A stretch of DNA of 64,000 nt. Origin: Plazaster borealis. Lineage: Eukaryota; Echinodermata; Asteroidea; Forcipulatida; Labidiasteridae. How positions within the stretch are numbered: position 1 is the stretch's first letter; every line of letters starts with the position of its first letter. Below, one piece after another: positions 33,101-43,757 of the stretch. Made by a program: the position numbers and the translations under genes. Under the pieces are notes generated by a model. That model was not told where the DNA came from. It saw only the letters and a program-made list of their open reading frames with translations, and made no database searches. Where the stretch lies: NCBI GenBank assembly GCA_021014325.1, contig CM037470.1, positions 6,861,147 to 6,925,146 of the forward strand, written 5' to 3'.

Positions 33101-36100
33101 CGGCTACCCAAACACAAGGGGGGATTAATTACGAACGGCGGCTAATAGCCTGCGGGCGGTTCGTTTGGTGGAGATGTACCACCACCTAGAGACAGATTAA
33201 CCTCAAGTTATAAAAGAGCAATTAGGAAACCTCAAATAACCTCACGAGGATTCATAGTTTCCAAGGCACAATTAAATGGTTTATTTCAAGTACAATAATC
33301 AATCGGTAATTCACAGGTTTATAATCACAACACAATAACCTCGCCTTCTAAGAATATCAGGCCCCTAGACAATACAATAAATGAATGCACTAAACCTCAT
33401 TCACCTCAATAAATACACCGTTGCACAACTCTGCGCAAATACTAGGCTATACCTCACCACCAAGTGATGAAACCTCTGCACTGCTTCTTAAACCCAAGAG
33501 CTAAACCGGAGGGAAATCCCCCTAAGAACCTTTGAGCGATAATCAGTGAACCTTACATAATCCGCAAGCATACCAATCGTTCCCCGGGCTACACTCGGCC
33601 GTTAATCTCACTACCAGAGATCCCAACGGTATTCACCCTCACACGACATCAGTACACCTCAGCGGTCCCCAACGTAAGGATCCACAACACACGCTACACC
33701 CGTTCCCAAAGTCCCCGTAAATAAGTTGTTATTTACCTCGCTCTGTCTCGGCAGTTCACACACAAACCTCAAACCGCGATGTCCCCTTCTACAAGACTCT
33801 ATTATACAGTACGACAATCAAGGCAAGAACACCGAGGTAAGAAGAGCGAGCCTGCCAGCGCTGCCTGCTTAACTACACCACGCGCGGACCCCACGCGACG
33901 CAGTAAGGCGCATAGCGCTACAGCCCCAAAAGACGCAGTAGACTTGCAACAGTCCACCAGCTACATAAGACTTACCCCCCTGTTCCGTCACAGTACCATC
34001 AAAGTCTTCGGATCACGCTCTTTCGGCGGCTGTTTTGTGTGACCCGCTGGCGTGTGTAAAACCAAGGATACAAAGTGTTTCCAATTAATCGCGGGCGGTT
34101 TCGGGTGGTGCAGTGAGTAAATTGCCGAGCAGTTTCGGGCGGTGCATCGACTAAAGCGTTAGCTTTACTACAGACAGCGCGTTACCGTAAGTCATAGTAG
34201 ATGACACATTAAATTGCCCCTATATGAGATACATGAGTTAAAACAAAACTGGGAGGGGGGGGACATTTGATATGGTGTCCCCCACCCTTCAAAAGTGTGG
34301 GGGGACGTGTCCCCCCGCCCCCCCCCAGGATTGACGCCCCTGTTCATGGTAGGTACGAAACGATACATGAGTTAAAACAAAACTGGGGGGGGGGGACATT
34401 TGATATGGTGTCCCCCACCCTTCAAAAAGTTGGGGGGGGACGTGTCCCCCCGTCCCCCCCCCAGGTATGACGCCCCTGTTCATGGTAGGTACGAAACGTA
34501 AGCTCACATGACATTAGAGGACGGGTATAGTAGCTGGAAGCTGGACAGCTGCTTTTTAACTTAAGTTTACAGAACATACTGCATCCAACGTTACAAGACA
34601 ATTTTGTATACCGCAATTTCCTGTCTTTCTGTCTTTCGAAGGTACAAAAAAGTCACTGCGTCTTATCTTCCGGTGCGCCTTATCTGATTTCGATTGAGTT
34701 CATTGTGATGATTGCAATATGAAATAATATTACATTAATACTGCAAAATATTTCCTTTATTTCGTCCAGGGTTATTCTATGTCACATTTTTCTTAAAATA
34801 AAACCTAAACCGTTCATATTTGTCACGAAACATATCGAAGAACGAAGTCACTGGCCGACGCGAATGAGTCTTTATTAAAGTCGTTTTTTAATGTTATCGT
34901 GAATTTCGACAATAGAGGGCGTACGTTCCTAATAGCAGTGATGTTTTACTCGTCTTCGTGATCATAAAATTACAATCCCTTTGCGCTATGGTAAGTGTGC
35001 TTATACTATCACAATGACCACTGTAATGGTATTGCCATCAGAGTGCATGTATGTGTTGGTGTTCAAGCAGTATGTAACTTCGCGAGCGTGCACAGTGTGA
35101 ACGATATTGTGCCTTGTGCGGCGGAGCGCCTCATCTGATATTCCTTGAATCTTATTTGGGTAGAGAAGGATACTGAGAAGGTTCTGTAGAACATATCATG
35201 GCGCAAGGCCAGAAACCCGAAGATCAGTAATATCCATAAAGCTTCATCTAATGCTAATCCCAAGTATTTAAAAGACCATGACCCAAGACAGGAAACTCGA
35301 AGGTCAGTAATCTTCATAAAGTTTCACCTAACGCTATTCCCGATTAAATTAGCGAGTTACGAAGGTTTGAAATCTTCAACCATTAATGCCCCCCCCTTAA
35401 TGTCCTTGCCCAGCTGTGTCCCCCCCCCCCCCCATTTGGAACTGGACTTCTGAAATATAAATTTTACCTTATTGAAAACCTACATTTAATGAGCTTTTTT
35501 TGTAACATTTTCAGTGTTTTAAAAACTGTTTTTCTATTTAATACGGCGAGCAATGTATTTGTTTGTACCTTCATGGCTGATTATCTAGCCAAATAAATAG
35601 TAAATGACAAAAAGAGAGCGTTGAAAGGGGTCTTCAGGAAAAATGCAAACGGAAACTACAGTTTTAATTGGCCAGAAGTGCCCCCACGAAGAACTGGTGC
35701 ACCCCTTGTGCCCAGCCCCCTCCCCCCAATGTTACCCTTGTTTTGGCTTTGAATCTCCCGTGTCGAAAATTAAAATTTAGGTCTAACCTGCTTCCAGGTC
35801 CTCTTGGACCTGAACCATTTCTTGCTCAGTTTGACCAGGAATCTGGTGTCAAAAATGTCCCGGAAATGGTCAAACTGACGCAGAATCCGAATTAAAATCC
35901 AATTTATAACCAGTTTCAGGACAGCTTGACCCAGAAGTTAGTCAGTTTTCCTGAGACCCGGAATCTGTGTCAACTCTGACCCTTGAGTTTTAGAGTGTAG
36001 GCTTGTGCATTGAGCGTGCATTTTGCTTCCCACCGGTACGATGCGGTGAATGATTGTACGAAAAATCTGACTCGCCTTCTTCTGATTCACAGTTATTTGT

Positions 36101-37621
36101 AATGTTAGAGTCCTATGGCGAAAGTTAACCATTTTGTGTATCTTCAACCCCAAGCAATGGCACCCTTTACACCAAGTCGTATCATTTCCGTTCGTCAAGG
36201 TAGGCGCGAATACCTCCAGACTTTCCTCATGGAAGGTCTGTCGTTGGCTTTAGAAATTCTTGCAGTTTACTCTTCAATAGACAAGAGTCATGAAACAGCC
36301 AATAATAAACTTGGCTGTTTGTAACCTACTTCTGAATGATCTCATGGTATCGTACTAAATGTAAATGTTAATTGCCACAGCTCAATATGTGAGCCATTTC
36401 TTAAGTTTACCCAAAAGTCTGACGTGATGGAAGAAAACAAGAAATCTGAAAAACAGGAACTTGTGGCCGTTGGAACATACCATAACAACCGAACAATGCA
36501 TTTGTAGTTGAATTTTATAATAAAACGAACCCCTTTCCCTGTTTTCAACTTTTTTTCGATATCAGAATTAAATCCATGGTTACTGTGCAAAAACGATTAT
36601 CATGCCCACAATTTCGAAGTAAAAACCTAAATACACCTTACTCAATAATGAAATGTAACTATGAACTACTGAATAATATCAATTACTCATATTTTTTAAA
36701 GGTGTCAACAGTTAATTAAAAAGGAAGGTTTAAAACCTAGCTGCTTCATTCCATTTTCATTCTGTTCATTTATTTGCAGAGCCTGATATGGTTCCAATAA
36801 AAGGAACCATGAAGTTTGAAGACCGAAAACAAAACGTACGAGTCAAAGTTTCCGTCGGGGTTCGAAAACAAAGCAAGTTCTTTTCGATTTTTAAATCGAA
36901 GCCAAACTCAAAGGAACAACCCGACTCATCTCCTCAGCGCAAATTAATCCCATTGCCAACACCACCGGTTAATGATGACGACATGGAAAAGGCAGACGAC
37001 TACGAGACGTATGTCGACACTGGAAAGTATGAATATCAATTACTCAAATACCCGCCACCTATTCCAAGTTCAAGGAAACCACACACATCACGTAATTGTA
37101 TTAACTTAGACTCGGACATTGTTGGTTCTTTGGGTTCGAACGTGGAAAGAGATTGCGATTCGAAAAAGTTCGAAAAGAATTACTATGAAAATTTCACACA
37201 TCCGTTCGCCAAAGGCCGGCCACCTATTCCCACTCCAAGATTGAGCAAATTGCACACATCAAATAATAATGACGTGAACGGTGTCTCCCTCCCGAAACAG
37301 GATTCAATACAAGACACTTTCCCAACGGCAGCCACCATAAGGAGCGACAGAAATGAAAAATGTGTGGCGAAAAAGTTCGAAATTTATGAAAAACTACCGC
37401 CTCCTACCGCAGCCGTGGGAGAGAGTTATGAACAAGAACAACCCATGGGAGAAGGGAACGAATCGAAAGTCAAAGAAAGCGGTTACGAATCCCCGTATCT
37501 GCCTGAAGAACTGTACTCAAATGAGGAAGGTGATTACGAATCAGATTTGTTCGATAAGGATATCGATGAAACATATGAATTGGTTAAGAAGCAGCTGATG
37601 CATCGTATCAGTATTCAGTGA
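30109..37621 (+). CDS. Proline- and tyrosine-rich adaptor-like protein 2 (2 exons, C-terminus frameshifted)
   Basis: The joined CDS is 30109..30142, 36780..37621 (291 aa as it reads). Exon 1 encodes MADQYMCKLIT; in-frame TAG upstream at 30073, donor ACAG|GTAAGT. The acceptor is TTATTTGCAG|AG. Paralogy with gene 1 is shown by the same exon layout and intron phase and by MVPIKGTMKFED versus MVPYEGKMKFKD. It has PPPIPSSR (about 103-110) and PPIPTPR (about 159-165), YxN tyrosines Y147 (YENF) and Y257 (YSNE), and acidic tyrosine clusters (DDYETYVD, GDYESD). The frame stops at 37619, but the conserved WLTW..DGKE block lies just downstream in another frame, open to TAA at 37732. The product is probably a cytosolic docking protein (inferred); family unrecognised. 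Confidence 0.75.
30340..30990. repeat. GGGTCCAGGGGGCGAAGCC repeats
   Basis: Two direct copies of about 165 bp (about 30630-30795 and 30800-30985) share AATTTACTGG.AAATTTT, GATGGGGGTCCAGGGGGCG and AAACAGAGAAATAGACACAC. A related segment begins at 30340 with GGGGCGTCAATCC, also seen at 34335 and 34470. Confidence 0.7.
30991..31738 (+). other. Adaptor gene 2 intron, no feature seen
   Basis: AT-rich, with a run of about 16 G near 31280. Confidence 0.4.
31739..31935. repeat. CAAA/CAACA low-complexity tract
   Basis: A-rich with repeated CAAACAAACAAA and ACACCCCAAC. The minus-strand ORFs rich in Leu/Phe/Cys are artefacts of it. Confidence 0.8.
32030..32630 (+). pseudogene. L1-like LINE ORF2 C-terminal fragment
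   Basis: Broken frames read EIHKNFLLDAKDKDIIFDF, then KVVCPLCESDAETIEHFF, the typical C-x2-C...H zinc-like motif after the reverse transcriptase of L1-type elements, then IMTYVWRCRCDLVFNEEK. There are several frameshifts and stops. It lies in the intron of adaptor gene 2. Confidence 0.7.
32770..32951. mobile_element. Mutator-like MITE with 9-bp target duplication
   Basis: The 182-bp element is bounded by TAGTCTTGG...CCAAGACTA. The direct repeat GGCTATACG flanks it exactly at 32761-32769 and 32952-32960. TIRs extend as AGTCTTGGTTCTAAGA / TCTTGGACCAAGACT. A 9-bp duplication is typical of Mutator-like elements. Confidence 0.85.
32988..33992. mobile_element. Solo LTR with GTAC target duplication
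   Basis: It begins TGTGGCGGAACCGGGG and ends CCTGTTCCGTCACA, i.e. TG...CA with inverted ends, flanked by GTAC at 32984-32987 and 33993-33996. There is no internal coding region. A TATA-like ATATATTTATAAG lies near 33069. The ORF at 33779-34042 crosses the LTR end and is not a gene. Confidence 0.8.
34085..34200. repeat. Direct repeat of the sequence left of the LTR
   Basis: CGGGTGGTGCAGTGAGTAAA and ACAGCGCGTTACCG resemble 32725-32755 and 32963-32980, so the solo LTR and MITE sit within one of two diverged copies. Confidence 0.55.
34215..34500. repeat. Two tandem G/C-rich units of about 135 bp
   Basis: GAGTTAAAACAAAACTGGG, GATATGGTGTCCCCCACCC, GGACGTGTCCCCCC and TTCATGGTAGGTACGAAACG occur twice in order. 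The proline/glycine-rich ORFs in this stretch are artefacts. Confidence 0.85.
34501..35180 (+). other. Adaptor gene 2 intron, no feature seen
   Basis: No recognised repeat or exon. Confidence 0.35.
35190..35345 (+). repeat. Tandem pair of a dispersed repeat
   Basis: GAAGATCAGTAATATCCATAAAGC and GAAGGTCAGTAATCTTCATAAAG are two about 80-bp copies; a third lies reversed at 29750-29840. Confidence 0.6.
35385..35740. mobile_element. CAGTGGCG-family MITE, decayed
   Basis: GCCAGAAGTGCCCCCACGAAG, GGTGCACCCCTTGTGCCC and the CCCCCC-rich left part match 3053-3425. The termini are lost. Confidence 0.55.
35760..36000. mobile_element. GGGTCA-rich MITE
   Basis: GTCCTCTTGGACCTGAACC, AAACTGACGCAGAATCCG, GACCCGGAATCTGTGTC and CTTGAGTTTTAGAGTGTAG mark another member of the family. 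Confidence 0.5.
36001..36779 (+). other. End of adaptor gene 2 intron
   Basis: AT-rich, ending in the pyrimidine-rich acceptor TTCATTTATTTGCAG. No other feature is supported. Confidence 0.4.
36780..37621 (+). CDS. Adaptor gene 2, main exon
   Basis: Open from the acceptor to TGA at 37619. The ORF at 37353-37598 in another frame is a shadow. Confidence 0.8.
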
Positions 37622-37734
37622 CTCCAACTCTGGTACGAGACCCGAATGGAGGTACCTCTTGGCTTACTTGGAGAAACAAAGATGGCAAAGAAAACAGAAA
37701 GTCGGTGATTGTTGAAGAAAAGCCTGAAAAGTAA
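37600..37734 (+). pseudogene. Displaced C-terminus of adaptor 2 (conserved WLTW block)
   Basis: In the frame two bases after the annotated one, the sequence reads ASYQYSVTPTLVRDPNGG, SWLTWRNKDGKENRK and a short acidic end, stop TAA at 37732. It aligns with WLTWMADGKEHR near the end of adaptor 1. A single-base loss around 37583-37600, in the genome or in the assembly, would explain it. Confidence 0.65.
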
Positions 37735-38060
37735 AAAGAAGCTCAATCACAACAGCAACCCCGATTTTGTTTTTGTTTTTATAATAATAATAAAAATAGA
37801 AAAATAAATAAATAATAAAAGAAATAATAATAAAACATAATACATTAATAAAAATAACCAATAAATAAATAAATAAAGTAACAGAAATAAAATAAATAAA
37901 TACAAAAACAAGATAACACCCCGACAAACAAAACAAACACAAACAAACAAACAAACAAACACCCCAATAAACACCCTATCACCTCAAAAAAATAAATAAA
38001 TAAATAATAATAATAATTAACCCGAAAAGAAAAAAAAACTAAATAAACAAAAACAACAAC
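37735..38060 (+). repeat. AAATAAAT-rich probable 3' UTR
   Basis: A-rich simple sequence with many AATAAA hexamers directly after adaptor gene 2, so a poly(A) site could fall here. The minus-strand hydrophobic ORFs are composition artefacts. Confidence 0.6.
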
Positions 38061-40096
38061 AACAGCAGACTTCCTCAACAATAGCAGCAGCAACCTCTGA
38101 AAAGTGAACCACTTAGTAACGAAAACATACCGGCAACAGCAGCTGCATCGCAAGCAGCGCACAAGATCAGCTTCTTAAGCATACGATTGTAAGCAACAAT
38201 ACACATTTGTCATTGTTGCTTCACATTAGGTTTACAAATAGTTAAAGTTGTACAGCTTTGTAATGTAACTTGTAAATGTTTATTGTACTTAGACATTTTA
38301 TTGAATGCATGTCTTCCGCGCCAGACCTTGTTTCACTATGGCAACTAGAACTTGTCAAAATGTATTAATTCTTAGCCGTAACATTTGCCCAAGGTCTTTA
38401 TCATGGTGGAGTAATTGTGTTTGTCATTCACCTTATCTGCAATGCAATGTAACCAAACTTGAACAGAAATGAAAGTCTTGTCCCTCTCGCATGAAATGAG
38501 GAGACTTGATTTCAAGTCTGAGGTCGCGGTTATTTCTCTGCATCAGCCACGCAAAACTCACCCGCAGATTGGCTATCACATGCTCTAACTGGCGATCTCA
38601 GACTTGACCCTCTCGTGTGTATACGGGTTATTCCTTTATTCACAACTGAAATTTACATAACAACTCTGGCACTATAGAGAGATGGCCAATCAGGAGGCCA
38701 CATACCAACTGTTGGCCGCGTCTATTACCAATAGGTTACAATCACTTTAGCATTTTCTGTTTAATATCATTGGTTTTAATGTTATATAGTTCTTATACTA
38801 TTTTGTTTTTAAATTATAGTTACAAGATCTAAAAATACATAATCAAACGTCTGATTCTTACTGGACGAAAAACCGTGTTACCTATGGATTGAATGGAATC
38901 GTCGAGTAATTTTTCATTTTTTGCATTTTGCATTTAAAAATTCAAATCGATTTTTTTTTTTTTTTATTCGAAAACTGCAAGTTGAAAGTAATACTTGTGC
39001 ATCAATGTTGATGATATCCCGTAGTATAAATGATTGTTCACTTTAATTGATTATTATGCTTAAATGGATTATATTTTAATAGAGATCAATGAGCACAACC
39101 CATTGGCCAGACTAGTCTGGCACCCTGTATTCGCCCTTGTGGTTTTTTGGACACAAAAATGGCTTCCAATCGCAAGTTGTCGCAACTCTCTCAATATAGG
39201 GCTATGCACTACTGTATTGGGTATCAGGTAGACGAAGAAACACGAACACCGATTTGGAACCAAGTGAAAAGCAAGACCACGAAGCACTTTCAAAAATGAA
39301 AACAATGTTCACTTTAATGGATTATTCTTTTGTATACCGTTTAACGATTTTTTCTATTTTTTATGAAGTTTGAATTATAATATAGTTTGTAGGTTTGTTT
39401 AATGTTTTGTGAATTTGTATTCTATTCAGTTAATTTTTTTACGAGTTTTAGTGAACCACTTGTTATGATGCAACTGTTCCAAATGGCAATGACGAGAAAC
39501 ATAATAAACAAATACAGCATATATATCATTATCTAATGCCAGACCCGTAACCAGGAATTATTATGAATTATTATTAACTTAGGGGGAGTCTGAAGAGGGA
39601 TTTTCCACCTCAGAAGTTGGAATTTTGTTGACCAAATTAAAGCCACTTGGCGCAACATTTTTGCGCACCATTTATTTCGAAATAACAACTGAAATGGTGA
39701 GTTTCAAAAGCTCTCTGATTTATACCAGAACCAATCCTCCACTATTACTGTCAAATTTCGTTAAGAAATCATTGAACAAACCCGAACAGTTTCCAGATTA
39801 ACACAGCATAGCCACTCTGTGACTCCATACTTTCAGACTCCACATTGTTTACTAGGTTACAAAACAAAATGTAAACAAACATATAGCATCTTAAAACGTA
39901 TATTATTTTATATTACGCTTTTACATATTTACATTTATACCCCGATAGAATGTGTTTAATTACTTAGTGGTTTCCAATTTGACACTTATTTAGCCATCTT
40001 TATTCTATTGATTTATGCACGCCTGTGTACGGAGCCCGAAGGCACAGGTTTCTCGAGGCAACTGAACATTATTTTTTCATCCTTTTTTTGTTTACC
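38061..40096. other. No gene seen
   Basis: AT-rich. CCAGACCCGTAACCAGGA at 39539-39556 matches the terminus of the element nested at 56816, so a fragment of that family is likely here. Confidence 0.35.
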
Positions 40097-40140
40097 TGTT
40101 ATCTATGGAATGCACCTATACGTGCATTCCATAGATAACA
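40097..40140. repeat. Perfect 19-bp inverted repeat, 6-nt loop
   Basis: TGTTATCTATGGAATGCAC (40097-40115) and its exact complement (40122-40140). Confidence 0.9.
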
Positions 40141-40312
40141 AGTATATTTAGAAAAAAAATTCATAGTGACGTTCTTCCTGATGCGCAAATATTGGATCAA
40201 AATACATGTAAACGGAATACAACATAACAGAAAAATTAATAGTCATTCACTTTATTGTTCTCTTATCTCCGGTAATTAAATGTAACCTATTTTAGATGAA
40301 TTTGTATTTCCA

Positions 40313-40455
40313 ATGGGAGACTTTGGAACGCTAGGTGGCAGCAGACTTACCGGGTAAATTTCCACTGTTTACGTAGTTCTGAGCATGCGCACATTATCGA
40401 GAACGATGGATTTACCTGGTAAGTCTGCTGCCACCTAGCGTCTCAAAATTCCCCC
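40313..40455. mobile_element. Hairpin MITE, GCTAGGTGGCAGCAGACTTACC arms
   Basis: The arms of about 50 bp (ACGCTAGGTGGCAGCAGACT) are inverted around 40 bp. The outer ends are GGGAGACTTTGG / TCAAAATTCCCCC. Confidence 0.8.
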
Positions 40456-40494
40456 ATAAGTGACGTCAAGGACAACTGACCTGTTCAGCAAATA

Positions 40495-41450
40495 ATGATT
40501 CCAATCTCAATCAATTGAGATCCCGACCCCACCCAACGCTGTAATGAGACTTAATCCCACCCAGTGAACGTAATATTTCAATCATCCTCAGTGGTATTGT
40601 TGTTTCAATCACACTCAGTGATTTTGAGATCTCAATCACACTCAGTGGTAGTGAAATCTACATCACGCTCAACGATGCTGAGATCTCAATTATATTCAGT
40701 GAAAAGGAAATCTCAATTCAACTAGATTATATAATGAGATCTCACTTCCAAACAGTGATAAATCCCAATTTCTCTCAGTGATACTGACATCTCAATCACA
40801 GTCACCGATTGTGAGATCTCAACTACAGTCGGTGATTTTCAGATTACAATCCCACTCGGTGATAGTGAGATCTCAACTCAACTCAGTGACAGTTAGATCT
40901 GAATCTACTCAGTGATAGTGAGATCGCAATTACACTCACTGATAGGGGGATCTCAAATGCACTTTGTGACAGTGACATCTCATATTCAACTCTTTGATAT
41001 GAAATCTCAATTTCACTCAGTAATAGCGAGATCACAAACATAATCATTGAGTAAGATCCAGTTCCAACTCAGCACTGCACCGAGACTCCTTCCCACACAG
41101 TAGTAATGATATTTCATTTTACTCATTTATATTGAGAGGTACAATCCAACACCTTGCTTGTGAGATTTAACCCCAATCCCATTCCTTGACAGTTGGATTA
41201 CAATCTCAATCACTGATCCCGAACCATCCAACGGTGCACTGATACCCAATCCCACTCTGTGTAGGTAAACTCTAGAACAGTCTTATTGATGGTGAGATTT
41301 CAATTACACTCAGTAGATAACTAGTGAGATGGCAATCAAACTTAATGATAATGAGATTTAACCGTAATCCAACCCAACGACATCTCAAGATTAGAATCAT
41401 ATTCATCGAATGAGATCCCGACCCCAAGGCGCTTCCCAGAGAGCCATTAT
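40495..41450. repeat. Degenerate CTCAGTGAT/GAGATCTCAAT satellite
   Basis: Around 30-35 bp units built from GAGATCTCAATCACACTCAGTGATAGT-like words, heavily diverged. The array continues at 41640-41694 and 42776-42892 on either side of a LINE insertion. Confidence 0.8.
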
Positions 41451-42105
41451 AACTCATTGAAATTTGTTATCTATTATTCAATTTCTACAACTATTTTTAC
41501 CTAGTTCATCTTTTTTGGCTTACTGTGTATTTGACTGGTCCAGACGTATTTTTTGTAATTTTTTTATTCATCCTGCGCAGTGTTATAATTCCCACTCGCC
41601 GACAGCTACTGACTGACCCAACTCACTAACTAAGCACAATGAGCAATGAAAACTCAATTGTACTCAATGGTGATGGAATCACAATCCCACTCAGTCATTT
41701 ATTTATTTATTTATTTATTTATTTCCTCTATTTACCCAGGGTGAGCCAAATCAGTAAAAATAACTGGTTTCCATTTGGGCCCTGCATAATTACATTGTTA
41801 AGAACAAACAATTAACATATTAAAAAGTAAACAGGCAAAATCACTAAAAAACTAACGATAAAAAAAAAATAACCTAAGCGTAAAATTATGTAAGGATATG
41901 TAAAAGGACAATTAAAATCAATATAAACAAAAAATCAGACCAGCTTTCAAAACAATAGAGACCGGTCCCTACATACACATTCCGGAATAAAAAATAAAAA
42001 TGTGAATTGGATGAATGTACAATAAATGAAAAAAAAAAAAAAAAACGCGGGAAAACTGCCTAGAAGTACAAATAAAAGAAACTCACATTATGTACAGAGT
42101 ATAAA

Positions 42106-42342
42106 TTAAGCGATTAGGAAATGAAAAAGCTCAGTTTTAAAAACAGACAAAGACTCAATTTTTCTCAGACTAACTGACAGGTCATTCCACATTTTGGCCC
42201 CAGAAAAAGCAAAGCTTGAGCACAAGCTTTCTTTCTTGGCCATAGGAACACTCAGAGTAAGGTTGTCATTTTGTCTAGTTGAACAGCTGTTTGTGAAGTG
42301 AATGAATAGTTTTGCCATGTACACTGGGCATAGATGATGCAT
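42106..42342 (-). pseudogene. LINE reverse-transcriptase C-terminal fragment
   Basis: Open 78 codons with the STRQ...FSGAKMWN...SL...FK pattern. It lacks the catalytic domain and is separated from upstream coding sequence by a MITE. Confidence 0.85.
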
Positions 42343-42343
42343 T

Positions 42344-42545
42344 TATAGACGATGTGACCTCTGTTTACATTCAAACCGCCCTATGTTGACAAAAGTCATG
42401 TTTCCGCCGGGCAAGAAGACGCGTACTCATGGTAACATTGCGTGTCCTTTATAGCTGGCTGCCAGTACACAAAGGTTTTGCCCGGCGACATGCGCGCGCA
42501 TCATGTTATGATTTTCGAATGACGTCAGAGGTCACATCGTCTATA
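42344..42545. mobile_element. MITE inserted in the LINE
   Basis: TATAGACGATGTGACCTCTG at the left and its inverse CAGAGGTCACATCGTCTATA at the right form a perfect 20-bp TIR. Same terminal family as 9571-9900. Confidence 0.85.
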
Positions 42546-43170
42546 CACTAGAATCATTTTTTTCAAACAAATTCTCTCGGAAAAGATAACCAGTTCAATT
42601 CATTAAACATATCAGTTGAGGAAGTTCGGTAGGGGCAACCAAGGATTAATCTGGTGGTTCTTTTCAACAGTCTGTTCAGCAGGTTACTATGTGTGTTGTA
42701 TCGGCCTCCCCAAACCGTACATCAATAGTCCAAACTCGGTAAAACTCGGTAATACTCGGTAAGGTCATTGAGACCTTACTCAGTGTGATACCCCAAAGCC
42801 ACTCAGAGCAAGATTATTTGTAACCACACTCACGTATAGTGAGCTATAAAGGTTCAACTCAATGATCGAATTCTTATTCATCAATGATATCTCAATGGGG
42901 AGGGGGGGGGGGTTGTTAATTATTTTTTAAATATAATTTGTTTAACCTGTTTTTGCTTTAAAGGTTTTTATGTTCTAAGAAAACAGCCAGGATTGATCCA
43001 AAGTAATTTGCGCTTTTCAACTCACCAACAGGATAATTGACAAGAAATTTGTGAGTTATAAAAAGAGGTGTAAAGTCTCGGCTATCAAGGGGCAATGCAA
43101 AACATACCAGAGAGATAAAATACACCAAGTTCATGCATTATTAAGTGTGAATTAATGGAGCGTGCACTCC

Positions 43171-43178
43171 TATAAATA
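43171..43178 (+). promoter_or_regulatory. TATA box (TATAAATA)
   Basis: TATAAATA preceded by CACTCC. A start near 43200 would give a 5' UTR exon running to a donor GAGAAG|GTATAA at 43374, then the acceptor TATATCGCAG at 43753 five bases before the signal-peptide ATG. The arrangement is suggestive, not proven. Confidence 0.45.
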
Positions 43179-43199
43179 GTCAGTTGATCTTGTGGGCGA

Positions 43200-43373
43200 G
43201 TCACAATCTCATTGCGTCTACTATACTGCTACATACCAGAATGTATCCCTGTCTGCTGGATGCGCATGCTACTGCCTGATGTTCGATACCGTCTTGGACG
43301 CTAGAGAGTACGGGTGGTTCAACCTTTCTCCCTGTCTTGCGAGACTCTTTCGGTTGGATTCAACGCCGGAGAA
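43200..43373 (+). other. Putative 5' UTR exon
   Basis: It lies between the TATA box and GAGAAG|GTATAA. It overlaps a 62-codon ORF starting at 43192 which I judge incidental, as that ORF starts at or before the expected cap site. Confidence 0.35.
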
Positions 43374-43757
43374 GGTATAATTATTCCTTGCTGAGTTGTG
43401 ATGGCGGCAGAGGCTTCAATGTTATTTCCAGACTGCTCAATGAAATGAAAGTTATGGATATTTAGTCTGCTATTTTTTAATAATGCTAATCGTATCTAAA
43501 ACAAGAGTATTAGATTCTGCATAATACTTTATTTCGAAATTAGAATATTGTCAACATGAACCAAATTGAGAAACTAAAAATGAAATCAAACCAATGTGGA
43601 AACAAATTGGACGATTTTCAAAATTTGGAAAAAAAGATAAAGAATCCGATTCATCTAAACAAGTAAGAGAAAACTGTTTGATTTCGTTTCACTTACAAAG
43701 AAGCATTTTGAGACTTTTTTGAAATAGAGACACAGAGGTAATTTATATCGCAGTCAA

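Larger units (their letters stand above)
41695..42775 (-). mobile_element. Non-LTR retrotransposon 3' end
   Basis: On the minus strand: TVWGGRYNTHSNLLNRLLKR, LGCPYRTSS and ELNWLSFP, then after the inserted MITE SCSTRQNDNL, SFAFSGAKMWNDLS and SLSVFKTELFHFL with a stop, the typical end of a CR1/Jockey/RTE-type reverse transcriptase ORF. A 3' UTR and an (AAAT)n tail at 41698-41726 follow. 5' truncated. Confidence 0.85.

Noticed and set aside
37664..38162. Hydrophobic minus-strand ORFs as membrane proteins
   Set aside because: They are translations of AAATAAAT and CAAACAAA simple sequence; the same holds for 31739-32029.
40495..41450. CRISPR-like array
   Set aside because: Units are degenerate, without constant repeats or unique spacers, and the genome is eukaryotic.
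43192..43380. 62-codon ORF as the start of the secreted protein gene
   Set aside because: It begins at or before the expected cap site, lacks a signal sequence and its end lies beyond a plausible splice donor.
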